A DNA stretch of 61,235 bases from Acidobacterium sp. (GTDB taxonomy: Bacteria; Acidobacteriota; Terriglobia; Terriglobales; Acidobacteriaceae): NCBI GenBank assembly GCA_027315385.1, contig DAHUYD010000189.1:1-61235 (forward strand). The letters run 5' to 3'. Under the pieces are notes generated by a model that saw only the letters and a list, made by a program, of their open reading frames with translations, was not told the origin of the DNA and did not search any database. Position 1 is the first letter of the stretch, and each line of letters begins with the position of its first letter. Positions 28,785 through 36,005 of the stretch are shown here, in pieces. The position numbers and the translations under genes were made by a program.

Positions 28785-28937
28785 GACGCGCAGCAGCAGG
28801 CTTTCGACTACGGCGTCCAGGTCGCCGGCTGCGCGGTCCACTTTATCGATGAGCAGCTGGACCACGACGAGGAGCACCATGCCTACCCCAAAGGCATCGC
28901 CCGCGTCCTCTCCGGACGCTATGCGGTGGGGGGCGGA
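28785..28937 (+). pseudogene. purN: purN remnant (phosphoribosylglycinamide formyltransferase C-terminal piece)
   Basis: One frame reads 'DAQQQAFDYGVQVAGCAVHF', then 'IDEQLDH', then 'DEEHHAYPKGIARVLSGRYAV'. The first and second pieces match the PurN segment after the DAQ box; the third matches the last helix near the PurN C-terminus. About 30 residues that should separate LD from the 'EEH-x-AYP' part (the PIL-Q-x-VPV region) are missing, so the piece has an in-frame internal deletion. No N-terminal PurN domain or start codon is present upstream; the GNAT gene ends at 28776. The frame stays open past 28937 without recognisable PurN sequence. The loss of function is certain if the match holds. 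Confidence 0.7.
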
Positions 28938-29044
28938 AGTACGTCGAGAAAAGCTAATTGGGAGCCGAAACCGGGTGCCCCACCCTTGTCGTCCTGGGTT
29001 TGGACGACAGGGCGGGCGGTGCGCGATCAACCCGGCTCTCCCCA

Positions 29045-29455
29045 TCACTCCATCTCCGCCGCAAATTCCCGCGCCGAGACGATCCGTGTCCTGCCGTGTG
29101 AACCCAGTGCCAGCAGGCCACTCTTATCCCCGGTCACCAGGCAATCAGCCCGCCCGGCTTCGGCGAACCCCAGGAGATAGTCATCGTTGGGATCGGGTGA
29201 GCGCCGCACACGCGGCAACTGCTCAACCATCTTTGCCACGCGCCGCAGTTCGTTCACCAGCCGCCCCGCGCGATGCGGCCGGATGCGTTCCGCGAGCGTC
29301 GGCTTTTGCAGGGCTGCTCGGAGTTCTTCGATCTGCTCGTCGCAGGTGACCAGCGTAAAGCGCCCTGCGATCCAGGCCCGATAGCTCGTCGCGGGATGGC
29401 CGCTCGCCAGGATCAGGGCCGAAATCAGACTGTTGGTGTCCAGCGCCACCCGCAC
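29045..29455 (-). CDS. PIN-domain toxin-like ribonuclease (PilT N-terminus family)
   Basis: About 136 aa. Acidic PIN residues are Asp 6 in 'VALDTNSLISALI', the middle 'PDPNDDYLLGFAEAGRADCLVTGDKSGLLAL' with the DD and GD pair, and the final part of the fold. This is the COG1569 type often paired with a small antitoxin. It cuts RNA when free of its partner. GTG start at 29455, 9 bases after the antitoxin stop, so they form one operon. Confidence 0.88.
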   Translation of the reverse strand: MRVALDTNSLISALILASGHPATSYRAWIAGRFTLVTCDEQIEELRAALQKPTLAERIRPHRAGRLVNELRRVAKMVEQLPRVRRSPDPNDDYLLGFAEAGRADCLVTGDKSGLLALGSHGRTRIVSAREFAAEME

Positions 29456-29464
29456 TGTGCCGCC

Positions 29465-29731
29465 TCAGCCCTCGGTCCCGCTTCGGCGCTCCGCTCGCAC
29501 TTCGCGAACCGTCGCATCGATCAGTTCCTGGAGTCCTTCCGGGTCAGTGTCCGCATTGCGCGCCTTGATCTCCTGTACGGTCTGGTCGAAGATGCGCCAG
29601 CGCACTGCCTCCTCCACGAACTTCGACAGATCGCCCTTCTTCATCCCTCGCGCCCCCAGAAACGTCCGCAACGATAAGTCTGTTTCCCGCGACACTTTCA
29701 GGCTCCAGCGAACGTCCGCGTCCAATTTCAT
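29465..29731 (-). CDS. Antitoxin, ribbon-helix-helix-like, partner of the PIN protein
   Basis: About 88 aa. The N-terminal 45 residues form the likely DNA-binding strand and helices: 'KLDADVRWSLKVSRETDLSLRTFLGARGMKKGDLSKFVEEAVRWRIFD'. The charged C-terminus probably wraps the toxin. ATG 29731 has a strong GGAGGG 7 bases upstream. Direct repeats at 29745-29776 lie immediately upstream, as expected for self-repression. Confidence 0.75.
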   Translation of the reverse strand: MKLDADVRWSLKVSRETDLSLRTFLGARGMKKGDLSKFVEEAVRWRIFDQTVQEIKARNADTDPEGLQELIDATVREVRAERRSGTEG

Positions 29732-29744
29732 TGACGTACCCTCC

Positions 29745-29776
29745 GACGCATAAACACCTAACCGTTTAGACGCATA
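29745..29776. promoter_or_regulatory. Candidate toxin-antitoxin operator: two direct GACGCATA repeats
   Basis: GACGCATA occurs at 29745-29752 and again at 29769-29776, 24 bases apart. Between them TAAAC and GTTTA form a short inverted repeat. The pair sits 14 bases upstream of the antitoxin start. Ribbon-helix-helix antitoxins usually bind such repeated half-sites. Confidence 0.45.
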
Positions 29777-29960
29777 TATTACCATGCGGGTACCATCTCC
29801 CATCCTCATCTCCGGCGTCACTTGGAGGCTGTCAAGAGGCATCCACCCGCACCAACGTAACGGACCGCTGATTCCAAGACGCTTCCACGCCAAATCCAGC
29901 ACAGAAACCTGGCAGACTTTCGCACTCAATCTGTTATCCTGAAAGTAGAGGGAAATCCAG

Positions 29961-29987
29961 AAAAGGCTCGCCATTGGCGAGCCTTTT
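29961..29987. terminator. Bidirectional rho-independent terminator
   Basis: AAAAGGCTCGCC (29961-29972) pairs perfectly with GGCGAGCCTTTT (29976-29987) around ATT. The ends give T runs on both strands. It can end the plsX operon, which reads toward it on the minus strand. Confidence 0.9.
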
Positions 29988-30212
29988 CCTTTCCTGGAGG
30001 CTCCGTACCGCCCCGTCGTCGCGCACTCGTTCTCTGTGCTCTGGTCCCTCACCGGTCCCGCCAGGCGGGGCAGTCTTCCTGTTGTCGATTCCGTCAACAG
30101 GACGAACCAGGCATGGAATCAGCAACTTGAGAGTTTCACCAGGGAGAACTTTTCGCAGGACAGCCCTGGCACAGTAACGTTACCCCGCAGTCTGGATGAC
30201 GGAGAGGAGGTC
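29988..30212. other. Intergenic stretch between the terminator and plsX, no gene seen
   Basis: No open frame with a ribosome site or family match is visible. It contains an 8-bp inverted repeat (TCCTGTTG at 30077-30084 with CAACAGGA at 30095-30102) and the palindrome GTAACGTTAC at 30174-30183, which also occurs at 34641-34652. Confidence 0.5.
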
Positions 30213-31256
30213 CTATTGCAGCGGCAGTTCGGAACCGGTCGACGGTGAATCCGCCGGGCGGGAGGAGAATTCGCGTTCCAGGCGCTCGTTGACGCCGGCG
30301 CGGGCGAACTCCGCGGCCACGCGGATGCCGTTCATGATGGCCTGGTCGTTCGACGATCCGTGTCCGATGATGCAGACGCCGCGCACGCCGAGCAGCGGCG
30401 CTCCTCCGTATTCGGAAGGATCGAGGCGGCGGCGGAAAGCGTTGAACGCGCGGCGGGAGAGCAGCGCGCCGACCTGGGCCGTGACCGTCTGGTTCAGCGA
30501 CGCTTTCAGCAATTCGCGGACGAGCCGGCTGAGGCCTTCGGAGGTCTTGAGCGCGACGTTGCCGACGAATCCGTCGCAGACGATAACGTCGCAGTTGCCG
30601 TTGTAGATGTCGCGGCCCTCGACGTTGCCGATGAAGTTGACGGGCAGCTGGCGGATGAGAGCGGTGGCTTCGCGGGTGAGGTCGTTGCCCTTACCTTCTT
30701 CTTCGCCGACGGAGAGGATGCCGACGCGGGGACGGGGGACGCGGAGGACGGAGCGGGCGTAGAGCTCGCCCATGACGGCGAACTGCTCCAGGTTTTGCGG
30801 TTTGCAGTCGACGTTGGCTCCGACGTCGAGGAGGACGCAGGGCGATCCGGACATAGTGGGCGCGACGATGGCGAGGGCGGGGCGATCGACGCCGGGAAGC
30901 GCTCCGAGGACCATTTTGGCCGTGGCCATGCCGGCTCCGGTATTGCCGGCGGTGAAGAAGCCTGCGGCGCGGCGTTCCTTGACCATTTTGAGGCCGATGC
31001 GCATGGAGCTGTTTTTCTTGGCGCGGACGGCGTGAGCTGCTTTTTCGTCCATGCCGATGAACTCGTCGGCATGCACGATTTCAATGGGGAGGCGGGCGAA
31101 GCCGAGGGCGGTGCGGAGGCGCGGACGCAGCAAAGGCTCGGGGCCGATGAGATGCACGCGGACCTGCTGAGAGCGGCAGGCGAGAATCGCGCCTCGGATC
31201 TCCGGCTCGGGAGCTTTGTCCGAGCCCATGGCGTCGAGGGCGATGTCAGTGAGCAT
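30213..31256 (-). CDS. plsX: Phosphate acyltransferase PlsX
   Basis: About 347 aa. It transfers acyl groups from acyl-ACP to phosphate, the first step of phospholipid synthesis. Diagnostic segments are '[12 protein letters not shown]' at the N-terminus, '[12 protein letters not shown]', '[13 protein letters not shown]', '[12 protein letters not shown]', '[15 protein letters not shown]' and '[20 protein letters not shown]'. It follows rpmF, as in most bacteria (yceD-rpmF-plsX order). No ribosome site is visible just before the ATG; the 15-bp repeat array abuts it. Confidence 0.96.
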   Translation of the reverse strand: MLTDIALDAMGSDKAPEPEIRGAILACRSQQVRVHLIGPEPLLRPRLRTALGFARLPIEIVHADEFIGMDEKAAHAVRAKKNSSMRIGLKMVKERRAAGFFTAGNTGAGMATAKMVLGALPGVDRPALAIVAPTMSGSPCVLLDVGANVDCKPQNLEQFAVMGELYARSVLRVPRPRVGILSVGEEEGKGNDLTREATALIRQLPVNFIGNVEGRDIYNGNCDVIVCDGFVGNVALKTSEGLSRLVRELLKASLNQTVTAQVGALLSRRAFNAFRRRLDPSEYGGAPLLGVRGVCIIGHGSSNDQAIMNGIRVAAEFARAGVNERLEREFSSRPADSPSTGSELPLQ

Positions 31257-31345
31257 GGTTAGCTAAGAAGCGGTTAGCTGAAAAGCGGTCAGCGAAGAAC
31301 CGGCTAGCTGAAAGCCGGGTAGCTTCAATCCGGTCAGCGGGAAAA
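31256..31345. repeat. Tandem 15-bp repeat array in the plsX leader
   Basis: Six copies of a diverged 15-base unit, of which examples are CGGTTAGCTGAAAAG (31271-31285), CGGTCAGCGAAGAAC (31286-31300) and CGGCTAGCTGAAAGC (31301-31315). The array begins within one base of the plsX start codon and ends 24 bases before the rpmF stop. Confidence 0.8.
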
Positions 31346-31369
31346 ACCGCAGATCGGCGGTGGCTGGCA

Positions 31370-31555
31370 CTAGCTGGCCTCTTTGACTTCGAGAACTTCG
31401 CGGTCCTTATAGTGCCCGCATTTGGGGCAGATGTGATGGGGCCGCTTCCGCTCGTGGCAGTTGGGGCACTCGGAAAGGGCGCTGGCAGTGATGGCATCGT
31501 GGGAGCGGCGGATGGCGGTGCGCCGTTTGGAATGGCGGCGCTTTGGGTTCGGCAT
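31370..31555 (-). CDS. rpmF: 50S ribosomal protein L32
   Basis: About 61 aa, normal size. 'MPNPKRRHSKRRTAIRRSH' is the L32 N-terminus and a zinc ribbon is formed by 'CPNCHERKRPHHICPKCG'. The gene lies between yceD and plsX. Confidence 0.96.
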   Translation of the reverse strand: MPNPKRRHSKRRTAIRRSHDAITASALSECPNCHERKRPHHICPKCGHYKDREVLEVKEAS

Positions 31556-31593
31556 GGCGGGATCCTTTCGCGGCTGCCACGAGGGCAGACGCT

Positions 31594-32166
31594 CTAATCT
31601 TTCCCCGAATGGGGCTCCTGACTGAGCCGGCTGCGCAGATCTGAGAGCGCCGTCCACCGCTCATCGGCAGGGGCCGTCTGGCAGGTGCAGGATTCGGAGT
31701 TCAGATTGCGACCGCAGCGCGGGCAAAGCCCTTTGCAGTCGGTGCGGCAGAGCGAACGAGCGGGAAGGGTCAGGAGAACCTGCTCCCGCAAAACGTCTTC
31801 CAGCACCAGACCTTCACCCTGATAATAACCGATTTCGGTATCGGGCGCGAAGAGGGAGCGCTCGGTGGGGCCGGCGTCGGCGCCGAGGGGCCGGTAGAGG
31901 AGGTCGAACTCGCCGCCGAGGGGGTGAGAGACGGGTTCGAGGCAGCGGGCACAGGGAGCCTCGAAGACGCCGGACCAGGAGGCGCGGATGCGGATGTCGG
32001 CGATGACTTCTTTGGGGCCGCGGTGCTCGCGGAGGATCTCGGCGAGGCCGTGAACGCCGAGGGCGGAGATCTGGGTGGCGAGGTCGCCATAGTCGATGGC
32101 GCCGGGGTCGAGATCGAGGTCGAAGCGGACTGGCTCGCGTTCGAGTTCGAGCAGGGTGATCAGCAT
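31594..32166 (-). CDS. yceD: YceD/DUF177 family protein
   Basis: About 190 aa. The middle shows 'ADIRIRASWSGVFEAPCARCLEPVSHPLGGEFDLLY', with the CxxC of DUF177, and the C-terminus has 'CKGLCPRCGRNLNSESCTC', the second cysteine group. The family is linked to 23S rRNA processing or ribosome assembly and always sits beside rpmF. Start ATG 32166; upstream extension lacks a ribosome site. Confidence 0.92.
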   Translation of the reverse strand: MLITLLELEREPVRFDLDLDPGAIDYGDLATQISALGVHGLAEILREHRGPKEVIADIRIRASWSGVFEAPCARCLEPVSHPLGGEFDLLYRPLGADAGPTERSLFAPDTEIGYYQGEGLVLEDVLREQVLLTLPARSLCRTDCKGLCPRCGRNLNSESCTCQTAPADERWTALSDLRSRLSQEPHSGKD

Positions 32167-32282
32167 GGCAGGATCCTCGCGAAGTGGGGGCGTCACTTTC
32201 AGGTTACGAACCGGGAAGGTACAGGTCAACGTTTGGGGGATGGACCGGGAGGGAGGGCTGGGCGAAAATCAAAGCGCGAACC

Positions 32283-32423
32283 ATGAAAATTCATATGTAT
32301 GCGGGCGTTCTGCCCTGCTTGCTGTCGGTACACGTAAACGTGGAGTGGCCGCGGTTCATTCTGAGCGTGCTGGTGCTCGGGGGCCTGGTCGGGTACGTGG
32401 TCTACGCGTTTGTGAAGCGATAG
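32283..32423 (+). CDS. Putative small single-helix membrane protein
   Basis: About 46 aa with a strongly hydrophobic C-terminal helix (FILSVLVLGGLVGYVVYAF) followed by VKR. Third codon positions are GC-rich, as in neighbouring genes. No ribosome site is visible. It is divergent from yceD. I see no family match, and it may be spurious. Confidence 0.4.
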   Translation: MKIHMYAGVLPCLLSVHVNVEWPRFILSVLVLGGLVGYVVYAFVKR

Positions 32424-32564
32424 CGGAGGCGAGCGAGCGCGCGCGATCAGGTTAAGGCGGCCGCGGGCGGGAATCATTGCAGCGTTCATACGGAGATGTC
32501 GTCATCCTCGGCAGTGAATCCGACACAGCCTTCGGATTCCGCCTCGTCCGGAGCGATTTTCTTT

Positions 32565-32603
32565 CGCAACGCTGCCCACGCAAAAGTGAATATCAGATTC
32601 TAA
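32565..32603. repeat. Diverged copy of the right end of the 58.5-kb repeat element
   Basis: The run from CGCAACGCTGCCCACGC to GTGAATATCAGATTC matches the right end of the element at 58686-58720 at roughly 30 of 36 positions. No matching left terminus is seen upstream, so this is a truncated relic. Confidence 0.55.
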
Positions 32604-32649
32604 CGGAGTGTTTACATTCTCCACCGGCACTGGCTCGTAACCTGACGTG

Positions 32650-33642
32650 ATGCGACGCGTTCTGCTGTTCCTGAATCCGCTGCTGATAAACAACGGGAAG
32701 CGGCGGGCCACCGTCGGCGAGATAGCGGAGCTGCTGACCGCGCGCGGGTGCGAGGTGTGTCTGCGAGAGACGCTGTCGGCGCACTCGGCGGGAGAGCAGG
32801 CGCGGGAGGCGGTGGCGGAGGAGTTCGACACCTTCCTGGTCTGTGGCGGCGACGGGACGGTGTTTCAGGTGATGCAGGGGCTGGCGGGATCGGCGGCAAC
32901 GCTGGGAGTTCTGCCGTTTGGAACGGGGAATGTGATCGCGCAGAATTTGCGCATGCCTCGCGATCCGCTGCAGGCAGCGCACCTGCTGCTCAAGGCCGAG
33001 GCGCGGGCGGTGAGTTTAGGGAACGTCGAGCTGCATCCGGCAGGGCATAAGCGAGCGCGGAGCTGGTATTTCTTTATCGCGGCGGGGATGGGCGTACACG
33101 CGGCATTGATGAATCTGGCGCCGACCGGACAGGGCAAACGGCACGGCGGGCGGCTGGCGTACTTCGTGGGGGGAGCGCGGCTGCTGATCGAGCATCCGGT
33201 GCAGCCGTTTACGGTGGAGATGACGCGCGCGGACGGAAGCACGCAAATCGAGACGGCGTGCGAGGCGATTGCGACGCATGTGCCGGAGATCAACCGCTGG
33301 CGTCCGGGCGGCGATCCGTTTGGGAGCGAGCTGCGGGTGGCATGGCTGCCACCGACGAATCGGCTGGGGCTGGGGCACGCGAGCTTTCATGCGCTGGCAA
33401 CGCGGCGGCAAAACGGGCACTACGGGTGGGGCGGGCTGCCCTTTGCGCGCTATGAGCTGGTGCGGCGGATGGTGTGCCGTCCATTGAACGGCAACTCGTA
33501 CGATCCACCGCTGCTGGTGGAGGCGGATGGCGAGGTGCTGGGGGCGTCGTACACGGCGATTGGGATGGCGGAGGAGAAGCTGAATCTGCTCTGGCCGAAA
33601 ACAGGAGACCGGAGTCAAGAGTCGGGAGTTCTTCGCCGGTGA
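32650..33642 (+). CDS. Diacylglycerol kinase family lipid kinase (YegS/LCB5-like)
   Basis: About 330 aa. The nucleotide motif is 'DTFLVCGGDGTVFQVMQGLAGS' and the substrate/ATP loop is 'LGVLPFGTGNVIAQNLRMP', both diagnostic of the DAGK catalytic fold. It phosphorylates diacylglycerol or a similar lipid. ATG 32650 follows a GTG at 32647. The end of the diverged repeat lies 47 bases upstream. Confidence 0.9.
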   Translation: MRRVLLFLNPLLINNGKRRATVGEIAELLTARGCEVCLRETLSAHSAGEQAREAVAEEFDTFLVCGGDGTVFQVMQGLAGSAATLGVLPFGTGNVIAQNLRMPRDPLQAAHLLLKAEARAVSLGNVELHPAGHKRARSWYFFIAAGMGVHAALMNLAPTGQGKRHGGRLAYFVGGARLLIEHPVQPFTVEMTRADGSTQIETACEAIATHVPEINRWRPGGDPFGSELRVAWLPPTNRLGLGHASFHALATRRQNGHYGWGGLPFARYELVRRMVCRPLNGNSYDPPLLVEADGEVLGASYTAIGMAEEKLNLLWPKTGDRSQESGVLRR

Positions 33643-33667
33643 TAACGAAAATCCGGAGCAGGCGCCG

Positions 33668-34477
33668 CTATGGCGCGGTCGGCACGGGTTGGGACCGGAG
33701 GATGTTGACGACGATGGCGCGGAAGGCGTCGTAATCGTCGCGGCCGGTGAAGAGGCGATAGTCGACCCCCTGGCCGGCGTCGCTGTGGCCGTCGATCTGA
33801 AACTGGCGGAGGCCGGAAGCGGCCTCGGAGGGGTGCGCCTGAGCCCAGGAAGCTTCGTCGAAGTTGTTGCTCCGGACGTCGATCTCCCAAAGGCGCGAGC
33901 CGCCCGTGGATCGACGGATGAGAAAGCGATAGTACGTGCGCAACTCGCCGATCGGCTCGAAGTATTCGATGGCGTCGACGTGGTACGACGCAGCGGGACC
34001 GGCCGCGGGGTGGTATTCGACGGGAAACATCTCGAGCAGAAAGCCGTTGGCATCGCGGGCGGCGGGAGCGTTGGGTCCGCCGGAGGAATGCAACTGGCGA
34101 AGCTGGGCACGGAGGGCGTCGCGCTGTGGCTTATTTCCTGCGGCGGAGTAGGCGGCGACGAGGGCGGTGTCGACTTTCCAGTCGTCGGGATCGAGCTGGC
34201 GGGCCCTTTCCGCATACTGGACGGCGAGCGGGCCGTTGTAAAGCTCGAGGGCGGCGGTGGCTGCGTAGAGAGCGGCGGCAGCATTGGAGGGGTTGGCGGC
34301 GAGGCAGCGCTGAAAATCGGCGAGGGCCTGATGGGGGTGGCCGGAGCGGAGAGCCGCGAGGCCAATGGAGACAGTGGGCGGCGCTGTGGTGGGAGCCTGC
34401 CCGCGGAGCGCCGACGCCGAAGGCAGTCCGAGGCCGATATAGACGAGCGCGACAGGCAGTGGAAGCAAGGGTGACAT
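33668..34477 (-). CDS. Secreted TPR protein of unknown function
   Basis: About 269 aa with a signal peptide (residues 1-24, ending SASA). Residues about 35-120 carry two TPR-like repeats ('GLAALRSGHPHQALADFQRCLAANPSN' and 'ELYNGPLAVQYAERARQLDPDD'). The C-terminal half is a separate domain ('GELRTYYRFLIRRSTGGSRLWEIDV') that I do not recognise. It converges with the lipid kinase gene. Confidence 0.7.
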   Translation of the reverse strand: MSPLLPLPVALVYIGLGLPSASALRGQAPTTAPPTVSIGLAALRSGHPHQALADFQRCLAANPSNAAAALYAATAALELYNGPLAVQYAERARQLDPDDWKVDTALVAAYSAAGNKPQRDALRAQLRQLHSSGGPNAPAARDANGFLLEMFPVEYHPAAGPAASYHVDAIEYFEPIGELRTYYRFLIRRSTGGSRLWEIDVRSNNFDEASWAQAHPSEAASGLRQFQIDGHSDAGQGVDYRLFTGRDDYDAFRAIVVNILRSQPVPTAP

Positions 34478-34640
34478 GGAAGTTGAGCGCTGACGCTACT
34501 GTACTGCCAGGAAGAGCGTGTGCGCTGGACGATGGGACTGGAGCGGCCAGGCAGCTGGGGACATTGCTGATCACAGGGAGGACGGAAGTCAACTGATCTG
34601 GCGTTACCTATGTAATTTCATATCGCTCTCTAGTAACCAA

Positions 34641-34652
34641 GGTAACGTTACC
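34641..34652. promoter_or_regulatory. Perfect palindrome GGTAACGTTACC, candidate LacI-type operator
   Basis: A 12-base palindrome with a central CG, like LacI/GalR operators, 65 bases upstream of the next + strand gene. The inner ten bases recur at 30174-30183. No LacI-family gene is in the window. Confidence 0.35.
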
Positions 34653-34717
34653 ACGGCTGTAGTTTTGGGGTAATATCGGTGTCGTAGCGAAAGCTCTGAG
34701 AGGGGGTCCCCACTCCC

Positions 34718-35170
34718 ATGAATTGCTGTAGGCTGCGATTTTTCCAGGCGTTTGTTTTCGGGATTCTGCCGACGCTTCTGGCAACGCCGGCATTCGGCAG
34801 GACCACAAGTTCGGGGTCGGCGGGTCTGGGGCTGACGGGAGTCCTCCAGGGTATTTCGGTCGAGGCGGTGAACGCGACTGAACGTCCCCTGGCGCCGGGA
34901 GCGGATGCAGGCCGGGTGAGGCTACAGTCCCTGATGGCGGTCCCGGCGCATTTCACGACGATTCGTGTTTCGGCGAAGTTCGTTGCGCAACAGGCAGGCT
35001 GGTCGCATCGGGACGACGGCGAGGTGAAGGTGTTCGCTCAGCCTGCGCGCGACAGTTGGCCGGTGAGCCGGATGGACCAGGTCGATGTGCAGAGGCTGGT
35101 ACACTCCGGCCGCGTGGCGGCGGGCGGCGCGCCCTCGGGGATAGTCAAGATTCTGGTCCAGGCACTATAG
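34718..35170 (+). CDS. Secreted protein of unknown function
   Basis: About 150 aa with an N-terminal signal peptide (RLRFFQAFVFGILPTLLATPAFG). The mature region is beta-rich with no recognisable motif; cysteines occur only in the signal. A GAGAGGGGG stretch precedes the ATG. The palindrome at 34641 could control it. Confidence 0.55.
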   Translation: MNCCRLRFFQAFVFGILPTLLATPAFGRTTSSGSAGLGLTGVLQGISVEAVNATERPLAPGADAGRVRLQSLMAVPAHFTTIRVSAKFVAQQAGWSHRDDGEVKVFAQPARDSWPVSRMDQVDVQRLVHSGRVAAGGAPSGIVKILVQAL

Positions 35171-35424
35171 GGTCCACGGCCCGATGACGGGGGGTACGCC
35201 CCTGGGAGGATGCGGCCGGCCGCCCCTGATCGGCCAGGCGAGCGGTTCTATCCTGCATTTTCGCGGGGCGCCGCGCAGGGATCTCATCGGCCGTTCCGGG
35301 GGCAGAGCGGAAAATCGAATCGTGATTTGGATGGCGCGAGTGGCCGGAACGCCAGGGGTGGGAAGACGACAAAATCGGGTATGCTGGGAGGCACGGACTG
35401 AAAAGGTCCGGCAAGGAGAGCGGA

Positions 35425-35520
35425 ATGGCGGGAGTGGTAGTAGTGAGTTTCGCGGTGGTGTTTCTGGGCTCGATTCTGTGGGCGACGAGCCGGCAAGCGG
35501 GAGATCATGGCGGGCACTGA
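35425..35520 (+). CDS. 31-residue single-helix membrane peptide
   Basis: The frame MAGVVVVSFAVVFLGSILWA, then TSRQAGDHGGH, ends with TGA. The first 20 residues form one transmembrane helix. AAGGAGAG sits 5 bases before the ATG, a good ribosome site. It has the size of small accessory subunits of membrane complexes, but none of those is nearby. Confidence 0.5.
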   Translation: MAGVVVVSFAVVFLGSILWATSRQAGDHGGH

Positions 35521-35657
35521 GTCAGCGCACAGTCATCAGTGATCGGGTCCATCCTGGCGCAGGTGCGAGCACGGCAGGACTCTCCAGTAGTGCGGAGGCC
35601 GCTCCGAAGCAGAATCGCCCGAGGGACCTGTGCAGGATGAGGGGAACCGCTTTGGTG

Positions 35658-35686
35658 CCGTATCGTCCGCAATGCGGACGATACGG
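35658..35686. other. Perfect 13-bp stem-loop without a T tract
   Basis: CCGTATCGTCCGC (35658-35670) pairs exactly with GCGGACGATACGG (35674-35686) around AAT. No T run follows, so it is not a standard terminator; it could be a protein-binding palindrome or an RNA processing site. Confidence 0.6.
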
Positions 35687-35748
35687 TGTGGCCAGGGGAG
35701 TTGTGGGATTTGGGGAGATGTAGCTGTAAGTGGCTTTTCCTGCCTTAC

Positions 35749-35766
35749 GATATGATTTTTCATATC
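35749..35766. promoter_or_regulatory. Inverted repeat, candidate enhancer site for the NtrC-like regulator
   Basis: GATATGA (35749-35755) and TCATATC (35760-35766) with a 4-base spacer, about 120 bases upstream of the sigma-54 promoters, the usual distance for an enhancer. Assignment to the downstream regulator is inference. Confidence 0.3.
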
Positions 35767-35882
35767 TAATACCTTATTTGGAATGGTACCGGGTGGGTCC
35801 GGGTCAAACGATTTGCCAACAAGATTGGCGAGCGGCGGAGATCCAGCCTTTTTTCAGGCATATAGTCAATATCGAAAACTGC

Positions 35883-35898
35883 TGGCACCCGAATTGCA
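35883..35898 (+). promoter_or_regulatory. Sigma-54 (-24/-12) promoter 1
   Basis: TGGCACCCGAATTGCA matches the consensus TGGCAC-N5-TTGCA exactly, including the invariant GG and GC. It lies 108 bases before the kinase ATG. Confidence 0.75.
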
Positions 35899-35901
35899 GG
35901 G

Positions 35902-35917
35902 TGGCAGGCGGTTTGCA
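35902..35917 (+). promoter_or_regulatory. Sigma-54 (-24/-12) promoter 2, tandem to promoter 1
   Basis: TGGCAGGCGGTTTGCA matches TGGCAN-N5-TTGCA with the invariant GG and GC, 19 bases downstream of promoter 1. Two overlapping sigma-54 promoters in a row are unusual. Confidence 0.65.
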
Positions 35918-36005
35918 TTCCATACTATAAGGCGATTTTTATCCACGACTGATCGCTGGTAACCCTTCCGATGTCCTGGGACACAATCGCAGTAGCCCTC
36001 CGCTC

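Larger units (their letters stand above)
35521..36005. other. Regulatory stretch before the sensor kinase gene, no gene seen
   Basis: No credible coding frame. It contains a perfect 13-bp hairpin (35658-35686), a 7-bp inverted repeat GATATGA/TCATATC (35749-35766), GCCAA/TTGGC (35815-35829), and two sigma-54-type promoters (35883-35917). Confidence 0.7.

Noticed and set aside
28782-29048. Possible minus-strand gene opposite the purN relic
   Set aside because: No ribosome site or family match; the + strand frame carries recognisable PurN segments and explains the sequence better.
34608-34956. Minus-strand frames opposite the secreted protein at 34.7 kb
   Set aside because: No signal peptide, ribosome site or motif; the + strand frame has a good signal peptide.
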